Positions 34,640 to 46,000 of a stretch of 64,000 nucleotides of DNA are shown here, piece by piece. The first letter of the stretch is position 1. Every line of letters begins with the position of its first letter. The DNA is from Sesamum alatum (taxonomy: Eukaryota > Streptophyta > Magnoliopsida > Lamiales > Pedaliaceae): positions 27,371,188 through 27,435,187 of the forward strand of contig JACGWO010000012.1 in NCBI GenBank assembly GCA_034509735.1, written 5' to 3'. The notes under the pieces were generated by a model. The model saw only the letters and a program-made list of their open reading frames with translations, did no database searches and was not told the DNA's origin. The translations under genes and the position numbers were made by a program.

Positions 34640-37225
34640 ACACCCCAAATACTACCTATCTTGGTTCTCGAGACACACTATTCAGCTTTGCAACAATGAA
34701 ATTTTATAATTTAGGTTCTTCTGTTCTGGGACATTTTGGTGACTCTTTTTCGGCGGCATTGCACCGTGATATGCTGGAAAATATTGTTATAGTTTTATGA
34801 CTAAACCTCTAAAACGAGGATCTTATTGTCTTGTTGGAGTTTGTGTTTATTTATGAGCAATGAGACTAACAAAATTCAAGCTCAATGCCAGCTTTGAACA
34901 TATCTAACTGTCCAGTTCAAAATACTAAGAGACCAAGATCGATAGTTCATGATAATTTGATTTCAAATCCATATTACAGCCTGAATAGTAACTCTCCAAA
35001 AACTAAAAGAATCCAAGTGCCATCTTTCATGCTACCCACATTTTCCATAATTCGTCCTCCTTTCTTGTATGGCTGTTGTTCGCTCAGTTCCCCAGCCACT
35101 GCAATAGCATAGGAATCCAGGCTCCACCGATTTCCACCAACCAACGAAGACACCAAAAAGAATCTCCAACCATATAAACAACCATTGATGTCAATGACCA
35201 ACTGATACAACGGACGTTGATTGGTATTACATGCCAGTAGTCTAGTCGAAATTGAAGCACAAATGCAGATAAACAAAGGAACAAGTCATAAACCTGAATC
35301 TTATAACATATTGTGAGAAGTGGTAATAACATACCAACACAATAGCCTATTGGGAAGTATTGTTCAAGACTATACAAAGTCCACATACCAAGCTCACATG
35401 CAAAGTTACTGATAACATGCTACATTGCAAATACAACATTCCTAAAGCCCTTTAACTATCTTCTTTCTCATATAAATCAACATTGCCTTTGAAATAACAA
35501 CCATGATTGTTGCCAGAATAGCTCTCTAAAATTGGAATAACAAAGTCACCATCTTTCCTACCTCCTCCATTCTCATCGTTCGCTGCATATTTTCTATCTT
35601 CTCCATCTTCCTCTTGTTCCCTCAACTTTCTTGTATTACGACAACTCAATAATAAAAGCTCCAACATCTTCCTCCGAACATCACAAATCGTGTTTGGTTC
35701 AACCAAATAACCTCCACTATACGCTTCCCTTAGGAAAACCATTAGAGTATTCCCTCTCGTAGATATATAGAAAATCCCGGGATGCTTCAAAAGAAGCTCG
35801 CGCAAATTAACCTCTATTCCAAGATCCTTCCTGAAATGCGCCAACCTCTCAACCTCAACCATCTTCTCCACCGTCAAGCACAAAAGCTCATGAATGATTC
35901 CCACCGCCCGCTTCTCATACCTCTCAACCCCTCCACAAGTACGAACTCGAACTTTTTCCACCCTTTCATACGGCTTCACATACGAAAGCCGTTGCCAATT
36001 CCTCAATCTCTCCCTGAACCCCGGAACGATCTTGAAACCAGTCGGAAAATTGATCGGAAATGCATATTTCGTCTCGAACTCACTCAACCATTTCTCATTG
36101 TAATCTTTTTCCCTCCATTTTTCAACCTCTGCTGAACAACTCAATGTCCTTTCATTCTCATTCCAATCAACCAACTCCACTATCTCCAAGTCTATCATTC
36201 TGAAAATCTCACTATGCTTTCTAATTATGGATTCCCTGAAATTCTCAGGCAATCCCAGCTCCCTTCTCATCAATCTAATTGCATGTAAATGAATTTTTCC
36301 ATTCACAGACATTAACAAAATCCTCCTTATCTTAATCACATTAACATCCTCCATATTACATACAATTTGCTCTTCAAGGTTAAGCAATTCCACAAATTTC
36401 GACGTAAATTTACAGCACAAATTCCTTCTGTCAGGGTGTGTAAATACCTGAAAAACATGTGGGTACTTCCGAAGAAACTCGCCGGCAGAGAGGGTATTGA
36501 CGCCGGCGTGCGGGGCCCACCGGGAGAGGAGCTGTAAGGACACAAAGGGCCCCTCGTTTCTTGGCGGAAACGAGGCTGTAGAGGCCGAGGATGAGGGCGA
36601 GGCGACAATGGTGGAAGGCAAAGAGGTCGAGTTTGGGGTCTCGGGTGCGGGTCTCGAGTCGGGTCTGGGCTGTGTTGGCGAGTTTCTTGAAGCGGGCTTG
36701 GATTGTGGCAGTGAATGGGCCACGGAGAAGTGGAGAGTGGGATGTGCTGATGAATCTGTCTAAGATTCTCATAACGCCGGAGAAGACACACTACCATTCA
36801 AAGATAAAGAGAATCCAGCAAAAGTAACTCAGAACTCCTATACTCATACAAGACAAGTAAAGCACGTAAGAGAGAATCATAAATTTCTTGCGACCAAAAA
36901 CACATGCATAAGACAATACTAGTGTTCAGCTAGCATGGTCACCAAAAATAGGAGAACAACAATTCCGTATTACCGAATATCACAGATTTAGCATTCCGCT
37001 CTTAACATCCAATAATTACATGTCATTGGGTGTGCATGATGTACAAACTATTACAACCTTGGAGTAATTCAAAACATCATGGCTTCATTCAAAAAATACT
37101 TTATGCCTAATGGCCATACCAAAGTGAGAAATGCATTTTTACCAAGCAAACCAGATTCATTTAATCAATGACATCAACCAATAACTTGAACCCTACCACC
37201 GATTTACAATTCAATTTCATCAGAA
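34640..37225. repeat. Right arm of the giant inverted repeat
   Basis: Counterpart of 31725-34220. It contains the nearly intact PORR gene (minus), its 3' flank (34640-35451) and about 450 bases upstream of its start codon. The gene copies on the two arms face each other tail to tail. Confidence 0.85.
35452..36772 (-). CDS. PORR-domain organellar RNA-splicing protein, one +1 frameshift
   Basis: The PORR (plant organelle RNA recognition) family, of which WTF1, WTF9 and RPD1 are known members, binds group II introns in plastids or mitochondria and helps splice them. From ATG 36772 the protein starts MRILDRFIST with a basic, Ser/Arg-rich presequence, followed by QARFKKLANTAQTRL, TRDPKLD, YSLVSAKKRG, then FVSLQLLSRW, FLRKYPHVFQVFTHP, SVNGKIHL, FRERLRNWQRLSYV, HPGIFYISTRGNT and RRKMLELLLL. 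The start and the rest lie in two frames. An extra base in the C-run 36550-36553 (three C's in the other arm) breaks the frame; the 1321-nt span minus one gives 440 codons including stop. Real lesion or assembly error is open. A non-coding leader exon with donor at 37869 is possible. Confidence 0.85.
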
Positions 37226-38254
37226 CTTTTACAGTGTAATACGGGCACTAGATCACCCCAATATAAGGTTTCACTATATTATGAACCAAAACAGCAACAT
37301 GTTTTTACTGAAACTTACATGCCACTTATTAGGTGTATAATCAAATTTGAAATGAATAAATCAAAGAATAAGACAGCATCCATTGACCGCCACTAATCTT
37401 ATTGCTGACCATCCATACAGGCCCACCCCAGAACCACCGATTATCAACATCCACGTAAGATCCATTCGAACAATTACAGCAAACCGTATAATAACACTAC
37501 TAAAATTTCTATGCAATTTACAGTAACGTTACAAGCAAGATCTCCATAGTTTCACAAAAAACATCGGCAACAATACTGAAAAAATCACGTAACATATAAC
37601 TATTTCCTCATATCTCCTCTCACTTGTATACATACACACTCATCAGAAAGTTTGAGCTTCCTACAGATTAAAACCCACAGGTCTGAAGAAACACAAGCAC
37701 AGTGACCAAATAAAAACATGTGGCAAGCACAAGTGGAAAAATCAAACCACCATAATCGAGAAAAAAGAATAGTCATACAACAGCGAAAATCATGCTAGAT
37801 CCTCAAAAAAGAAACCAAAAAGTGAGGAAATAAAAGGAAAAATCGAATTTTCGGACCGAGGATTTTACCTGCTCTTGACCCGCCTTGGAATACCAAAGGG
37901 AAATTACAGGCAGAGGAACAATGCTGTGGGATATATGAAAGAGAATGGGGAGGCTGCGGTGTGACTTATATGTACTCCCTAACCTATTTTTTTTATAGAT
38001 ATTTTACAGCGGAAGGTCCAATCATGATTTTTTGGGAAAATAAACAACAATATAATAATAAATAATAATTTATACTGCGTTGAAAGAAAATATTTTGAAT
38101 ACTCAAACTTATCCTATAATTCATCTTTTTTTTTCAACATTCTTTATTTAAATATTAATTTTAATATTTTTTAATTATTTTATTTTATTTTTTTCTCAAC
38201 CAAAAAATCAAGCTCGAGCTCACGAGCTCAAATTTGAATTTGTTTTCCAAAACA
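36773..38254. other. Upstream region of the PORR gene
   Basis: The palindrome ends at about 37225. On the minus strand a stretch ending GGTCAAGAGCAG/GTAAAATC at 37869 looks like a 5' leader exon with a donor site, which would put the promoter near 37950-38000 and a leader intron in between. This is inference. 37981-38254 is AT-rich and leads into the satellite. Confidence 0.4.
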
Positions 38255-39950
38255 ACGAAACAAAATTCATGTGAATTGTATTAAATATGTATTTAAAAAA
38301 AATTGTCAAAACACACTAAACTGTTGATTAAGCTTGTTTCTAGACAATATAAACCAAAATACCATATTTTAATATCATCTACAACTAAAATATGAGGTAT
38401 TGACTAATAATTCTAATATATGGTGAATTTTGAAACAAATGCTTTTTGTTGTAGTAGATATAGAAATTATAACGATAAAATTCATATGAATTGTATTAAA
38501 TATTTATTTATAAAAATATGTCGAAACACATTAAATCGTTCATTAAGTTTGTTTTTAGATAATATAAACTAAAATACCATATTTTAATATCATCTAAAAC
38601 TAAAATATGAGATATTGACTAATAATTCTAATATATGGTGAATTTTCAAATAAATGCATTTTGTTGTAGTAGATATTGAAATTATAACGATAAAATTTAT
38701 TAAATATTTATTTATAAAAAAAAATTCAAAATGTATTAATTCGTTGATTGAACTTGTGTCAAGATAATACAAACTAAAATATCATATTTTGATACCATCT
38801 AAAACTAAAATATGAGATATTGACTAATAATTATAATATATGATGAATTTTGAAACAAATGCATTTCGTTGTAGTGAAAATTGAAATATAACAAAAAAAA
38901 TCATATGAATTGTATTAAATATTTATTTAAAAAAGTATCAAATCGTACTAAGTTGTTGATTGAGCTTGTTTTTAGATAATATAAACTAAAATACCATATT
39001 TTAATATCATCTAAAACTAAAATATGAGGTATTGACTAATAATTCTAATATATGGTGAATTTTCAAACAAATGCATTTTGTTGTAGTAGATATTGAAATT
39101 ATAACAATAAAATTCATATGAATTGTATTAAATATTTATTTATAAAAACATTATCGAAATGTATTAAATAGTTGATTAAGCTTGTGTCTAGATAATACAA
39201 ACTAAAATATCATATTTTAATAACATCTAAAACTAAAATATGAGATATTGACTAATAATTATAATATATGATGATTTTTAAAATAAATACATTTCGTTGT
39301 AGTGAAAATTGAAATATAACAAAAAAATTCATATGAATTGTATTAAATATTTATTTAAAAAAGTATCAAATCGTACTAAGTTGTTGATTGAGCTTGTTTT
39401 TAGATAATATAAATTAAAATACCATATTTTGATATCATCTAAAACTAAAATATGAGATATTGGCTAATAATTCTAATATATGGTGAATTTTGAAATAAAC
39501 ACATTTTGTTGTAGTAGATATTGAAATTACAATGATAAAATTCATATGCATTATATTAAATATTTATTTACAAAATAATTATCAAATCAAACTAAATTAT
39601 TGATTAAGCTTGTTTTTAGATAATATAAGCTAAAACACCATATTTTAATATCGTCTAAAATTGAAATATGAGTTATTGACTAATAATTCTAATATATGAT
39701 AAATTTAGAAAATAAATACATTTTATGGAGTGGATTTTAAATTATGACGATAAAATTCATATGCATTATACTAAATATTCATTTACAAAAAAAAAAATAT
39801 CAAAATTTACTAAAATATTGCTTAAGCTTGTTTTTTCGACAATATAAATAAGAATGTCATATTTTATTATTATATAAAGTATATTGACTAATAATTTTAA
39901 TATATAGTGAATTTTTCATATAAACTTGATATAATATTGAAATGTACTTA
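38255..39950. repeat. About 214-bp tandem satellite, roughly eight units
   Basis: The phrase AAAATTCATATGAATTGTAT starts units at about 38260, 38478, 38692 (partly deleted), 38896, 39110, 39324, 39537 and 39751, i.e. every 204-218 bases, mostly 213-214. Other shared marks in each unit are TACCATATTTTAATATCATC, GATATTGACTAATAATTC and CATTTTGTTGTAGT. It is very AT-rich with no coding content. The last units have drifted most. It could be a small satellite array or the inside of a larger element. Confidence 0.9.
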
Positions 39951-39961
39951 ATATATAAAAT

Positions 39962-40393
39962 AGGGTAAATTACATCTACCTCCCCTGAGGTTTGGCATAT
40001 TACAAATACCCTCTCGTTGTTTGAGAAATTACAAATACCCCCGAGGTTTGTAACCGTCTAACAAATAACCCATTACCACCCATTTTTATAGGTAAACTAA
40101 CAAAAATGCCCTTATGCACTAAATTATTTTTTATATACTTCTTAAATTTTTTGGATTATAATGAGTTGGGAGAGATTTCTTAAGTTTTTTACACAGAGAA
40201 ATAATGTAATTTGCCTCGAGTGATTTTTCATTTTAATAAAAAATTTAAGGGCAAAATGGTCAATTTTTTGGCCTTTGGTTAAAAATTACAAATAAAAATT
40301 ACGAACCTCAGGAGGTATTTTGTAATTTTTCAAACAACGAGGGGGTATTTATAATTATGCCAAACTTCAGGGGAGGTAGATGTAATTTACCCT
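39962..40393. mobile_element. Fold-back DNA element, copy 2 (clean ends)
   Basis: Ends are AGGGTAAATTACATCTACCT and its complement. Inner blocks (CCTGAGGTTTGGCAT, ACAAATACCC, CGTTGTTTGA) are mirrored on the right arm. ATAAAAT stands directly on both sides (39955-39961 and 40394-40400), a likely target duplication of at least 7 bp. It is the same family as 1601-2243. No transposase is present. Confidence 0.8.
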
Positions 40394-40394
40394 A

Positions 40395-41139
40395 TAAAAT
40401 ATGTATACATAAAAAAAAATTAAAAAAAAAAGTGTGAGCTTGCGAGCCGGCTCGCGAGCTCATGAACACAAATAATTGAGCTTAAGCTCGAGCTCACTAT
40501 GAACTCGAGCTTGGACTCGCGAGCCGACTCAGCTCAACTTGCACCCCTAGTTGGGTACTTCAACCACTACACTCAACATGTCCAATCACACCTTTTTTGC
40601 AAGGGCAACTATGTAATTTGTCACATATGTCACGATTACAACAACAAAAAGGTCAACAATAATAATGATTTATCCCAAATTTTTAACACTAGTAAACATA
40701 AGAGTAAAGAATCACACTTTCTCTAATCACTAACTACAGTCACAATTTACTCAATACCATTTTAATGCATTTCTTGAAATAAAGGAGGCCTTAGGTGGAA
40801 AGATGGATGGGTTTTTAGAACCAAAAATCAAAATCAATCAAAAACCCAAGTGAATAGTGTGATTTGTGCAATTTTTAGCTCACAATAATAATTGGGAAAT
40901 TCACTAGGGTTTTCGCTAATAGCGAACAATGGAGGATGCAGATTTCCTGAACAGCTGAGGCGCCAGGCTTCTCGAACTACTAAGTAGACTTAGTGTTAAT
41001 AATTTCTTCTAAGCTTTTCTTCGATTTGGGTTTGAAATAGCAAAAATCTGAAAGAATTTCTCTTTCCAAGTAAGGAGATGGAGAAGGCTTTCTCAAATTA
41101 GCACAAACATTGGCACAATTATATAAACATTATATAAAA
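40395..41139. other. GAGCTC/GCGAGC-rich repeat end and spacer
   Basis: 40435-40552 is dense in GAGCTCGAGCT, GCTCGCGAGC and ends CTTGCACCCCTAG, a pattern seen at the ends of plant hAT-type elements (general knowledge); a partner end with AGCTCGAGCTCACGAGCTC lies at 38209-38231, so the satellite may sit inside one element. 40560-41139 contains only very short open frames (ATGGAGGATGC... at 40929 stops after 10 codons). No gene was recognised. Confidence 0.4.
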
Positions 41140-42090
41140 ATAATAATTATAAGTGTATCGCATTCACGATACACTTTGTAAAATATAACGAGTCGCGACC
41201 TATATTTTTTTATTATTTTTCTGACATGCTCACGAGCTGGGCTCGCGACCGACGGTTGGGAGCCCAGCTCGCGATCTCATTCTTTTTCAAACGCGACCAG
41301 CCTATTCTTTCTTTCTTTTTTAATTTTTTATTAATTATTAGTTAAAATTTTAAATATTAATTAATATTTAATTATATATCACTAATGATTAATACTATTA
41401 ATTATTATTTTAAATTTTAAATTTTATAATTATTATTTAAATAATATATTAATTATTTTTATTAAATAAATATAATTAAGTTTTTAAAAATTAATAAATA
41501 TTTATTAATACAATATGACTTAAAAATAAAAAAATATTATAAAATTAGTTATAATTATAAATTATAATAATAACCACGAGTCCCATAAATATATCTTTGG
41601 TATTGTTGTCGAGGTCTTTTTCTTTTCTCACCTATTAGTTCTATCGGCTCATTTATTTTTTAAACTACGGTTAACAACTATATTATCAAAATTTTAATTA
41701 ATTTTTAAATATGACCTATAATATTGCATTATGATTATGTCCATTGTGGTGCTCACATTGACGTTTAGGTATTCTTTTTAGAGCATTGATAACAAGATTC
41801 AAACAGAGCTTGTGCTCGCCAATCTCACTAATGCGTAATATTATAGGTTTTATTTAATAAATACATATATTCATTAATAATTATAAAATTATAATTATCT
41901 ATTAAATAAATATTAATTATTATTTAAAATTTTAATTAATAATTATGATTTTATGTAATTAATTTATTTTGTTGACCCAAGTGAAATAATTATAATGGAA
42001 AGAAATTAAAAATATAAATTAAAAAAAATAAAAAAATACATAGGTCGCTACCCATGCATGGGACTTTCTACCAATTCGTGGGTCGCTACG
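41140..42090. repeat. GGTCGC/GCGACC fold-back elements flanking AT-rich DNA
   Basis: 41140-41315 has the AAGTGTATCG...CGATACACTT hairpin and GAGTCGCGACC, GGGCTCGCGACCG and CCCAGCTCGCGA blocks like copy 1 at 501-795. 42041-42090 carries TAGGTCGCTACCCATGCATGGG and GGGTCGCTACG directly before the LRR fragment. The sequence between is almost pure A/T with ATTAATTATTT-type repeats and no gene. Confidence 0.55.
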
Positions 42091-42727
42091 ACATGAGAGG
42101 GAACAAGCGATTGAAGTTTATTGGGGAGAGGGGAGGGATACCAAATCTATTTAAAGAAATTTTGTCCATTGATCAATTAATTATGTTGTTTATTAACCTA
42201 GACAACATGGTGTGCACTCTAAGAACCACCAATACTCTTCTCAATGGGATGATGAAGTTTAAAGAAATTTGAAATCTTTATTGGTTCCCGACTTCCCGTG
42301 GTTTTGATTTTATGGTTGAAGAAGGTGAATTTATCTGATATCCATGTATGGAGTGGTGGTTTGTGAATTCAGCTGACCTAGATATGATGTTTGAGAAATT
42401 AGTAGCAAACAACGATGAAGTTGGTAGTTTTGATACTGTAAAGTTACTTTCCATCGTCGGGAGGGATGCAAAGTTTAACATGCGCTACCAAATCTAGAAG
42501 AAATATATCTTCACACGTATGTATTATACATCTTGCATTTTGGATTTAGACTGAAACTCTCCAAACTAAGATACATTAGTGTTGGGGTTTGTCCAAAGTT
42601 GAAATATTTGATCTCCTTGGACACTAGAATACCCTCACTGGAAAAGCTCGAATACATCCGAGTGCAGTCATGTGAGCAAGTGGAACAACTCTTCCGAAAC
42701 TTGAGCATAATTTCCTACCCCAACTAA
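42090..42727 (+). pseudogene. CNL LRR fragment next to ALG12
   Basis: The match to the array starts within a word at 42090 (DMRGNKRLKFIGERGG, then FKEILSIDQLI and TTNTLLNGMMKFK) and breaks frame at about 42268. A second piece, 42530-42727, reads LRYISVGVCPKLKYLISLD and CEQVEQLF. The RLEWLF/WGERMEW block is damaged and the WWDQLEW tail is missing. It is closest to copies A and C. The fragment stops about 40 bases before the region shared by ALG12 and its tail copy begins. Confidence 0.9.
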
Positions 42728-43058
42728 CATAGGCCATCCACAATCTCAAAGTCGATTAGGTTTGGTCACAATTTCATTCACTCATCTCATCTGAAGTCCA
42801 GAATTAAGCAACCATGCACGCACTTTCTACAATAGAGAAAGTTGAAAGACTCAAATCTCTGGAGACAATAGTTATGTGAAATTCTACAAGTTCTCAACAA
42901 GTAATTCTTAGCAACAGCAGGGCCATAAAATATTGAGGACCTGCAGAGTTTTTAAGGAATTAGTAGCAACTAATGTTTTGCTGCTTTCCAGAAGCAACAG
43001 TCTTCCTTTTAGAGCAACTAGAAGTTTGGTAGAGCTTTTACCTCTTCAATCAGTAAAA

Positions 43059-46000
43059 TTAGCATCCGGGCCAGGTTCGGTGGACAACTTCCTCGTTTTT
43101 TGCATTTCCATGGACGTAAACCTTGGCTTTCTTGACCTGTAGTATATAGAAAAGAAAATGGTTATGCTATGATAGTACCACCAGAAGGATGGTGGAAGCT
43201 TCTCCCCTTACCAGTGATATGGGGGGGAATCCAACATGAAGACGCGCCCCAGAAAAACCCTTTATGCTAAATAGACACTTGTAACCATGGATAACAGCAT
43301 GTTCACTGCAATACAAACAAACCCAAAAGGAAATGTAGCTCTGTTATTATGTTATGACAGGAAAATGAATAATTGATTCAAGAAGGAAACGCAAAGATCC
43401 ATATATCATGTATTTGTCACATAATAATAGGAGAACCTTTAAGGAAAGAATCCGAGTTGTCTAAATATTGCATCACCATGTTCAGTTGTAAGCTTAGACT
43501 CGAAGAGATACCAGAATCACATACTTGACCTTGGATTTGGACATTCACTTTTGTATATGACAATGTACAAGAGACTGTGAGACTATAGAACTCTTCTTCC
43601 AAAAAGCAACCACCCTCGTTCAACATACTTCTAAAACCTCATTACTAAGTATATAACATGGTACGAAAGTGGAAACTCACCTCAAGAGGTATGTAAAATT
43701 TCTGCCCTGGAATTCTTGCAGAGGAATCCCTTCTTCTTTTGAGTACCTGAACAGCAGAATAGTCAAATCATGAAAAGAGAGAAGTTTGGACCAAGGTATT
43801 AGGAATTATTCCTTGTCTGATACTTCATTCTTATATCCTTCTGATGCAGCAGCCTGAAACAAGTCTGTCTTTTCTTTGTACAGACCAAAGAGAGAGATCA
43901 AACGGACAGGAAGGAGAATAAGGGAGTTTTCTTGCAGAGAAAGAGTTAGATGGAAGATGAGTGACACAGAGACAGAAGAATCCAACAGATCTTTTCTCCA
44001 AAAAATCTGCTTCAAAAAGTTCTTTCACCGCTAAGACCTATATAAGAGAAGAGGACGCGAGATGATAAAATATACAGGCTACTGGAGTTAACTTAAAACT
44101 AAGGAGGATTCTAGACCACCAGTGAACTATATGAAATTCCCAAGAGCATCTTAATTTGACACGTGGAAAAGGTGAAGTGCTGGGAAGAATTGAAAAACCA
44201 GTCCGCAAAAAATGACATAAATGAAGAGACAAGCATCACTCAAACAACTACCTATCATCCTCAAATTTACCAAATATTAAAAATCTATCTATCATCCTAG
44301 AATTTACCAAATATGCAAAATCTATTTAACACACTATAATTCTTAAGCAGACCCATCTCAAATTCTAACAGTCAGACTGAGCTATAAAGATATATTTAAA
44401 AGAAAAAGAACAGACAAAGAATGTTCTTGAACATACCGCCATGGTCCATTATTTTCACAGAAGCGCGAGATTCCATTCATTGCTGAGAAGGTGTCAATAT
44501 GAACCCACACTTCCTTTGAATGGTTTGTTAGACGCCCTGTAAAAACAATATCAAGTTCTTTAGATATTTGCTGTTAGGCTAAGCACTTGTGATTCATCTC
44601 CAACAAACAAATCCATTTAATATGTGTGTGAATGAGAGAGAAAGGATGGGGCCCAATAATGTTACAATTGCGTGAGCAAAAGGGGAGACAAAAATAAAAT
44701 TTATTTAATTTGGCAATCGGTCTGGAAACCAAAATGTCACATTTTAATGCTTCTAAATTGATTAAGGGCTTTTGAGGTAAATCAGTTTCTTCAATCCTCA
44801 GAAATGTTTTTTGCCTGATGCAATTGATTTCACCACTTGCACGTGCCTTTCTGATGCTTACTATACATATACCAAATGCTCACAATCTTTTATTTTCAGA
44901 TCAAATTAAATGTTTGCACTAAATTTCAGTGAAGACCGCAAATTTTATGATGGCACCACTCTCAATATTCATATCTCAGGCTAAAATTTCAGTTATTGGG
45001 CTCCTGTGACCAAATATCAAGATTCTAAGTTTCGCCTCACATATGTATTCATACAAATAGTGTGAAGCTAAAGAAAGCACTAGTGAATGCTCAGTAAATA
45101 CCCACAGAAGCAAAAATATTCAGAATTGTGGGTTTAAGGGCTTCCGACAATGTACCGAATTCTGTGTGGTGGGTGGTGTGCGCACCAGAGGGGGAAGAGA
45201 GTGCTCACCCATCTTATGCAACGCTTTTAGGGCATGACCACTAGGATAGTTCTCGTATGATGCCATAAATGTCAAGACCGTACACCCTAGACTACATAAT
45301 GTGAAGTCAGCAGAAACAGGTGAGGTGCTTAAACAATAGAACTAAACATTACTTCATTTAACCTGATCAGGAACAACCCCAGCATGGCAACATAAAGATA
45401 TTTCCAGAAACTCTTCTTCCTATTGTTATAGCTGGAGACAAAGTAACCAACCAAAATGAGTATACACAGAACAAGACATGGGAGATATGACTAAGGACAT
45501 TCAAGGAAAAAGATCTGAAGAGGCAGAATAATACTCGTGGGATATCTAAAACAAAAAGAAAAGGCAAAAAACATTGGCATGGTTAATCTTCTGAAAAGAA
45601 GACAACTAGTAACATAAATTATTTCATTGACAATGAATATATGCTTATGTTTGAATGGAACGACGGCAGACAAAGCTGTGCCCAGGAAAACTGCCAAAGT
45701 TTAATTACAAGAATTCTAGAGGCATTTACCAATTGACCAAATCCAAATGATACAAATAAGAAAAGGAAAAAACTAAAGTAATGCAGCTAATATTGGATAA
45801 GCTGAAGCATAATGACAAAAGTGATAAGACTAAGGAAATCTAATATGCTCTAATTTATTCTACACCCAGTTAAGTAAAAGGCGAAGGACTATAACTAAAT
45901 ATATAGGGTTAAATAAAAGGATATAAGAATGCCATAAAGCAGTAAACATTGATAAGGCACGAGAAATATACTAACATAATTATTTCCCTCACTCACTCTA

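Noticed and set aside
38255..39950. Possible CRISPR-like array
   Set aside because: Units are over 200 bases, adjacent and without unique spacers, and the DNA is a plant nuclear sequence.
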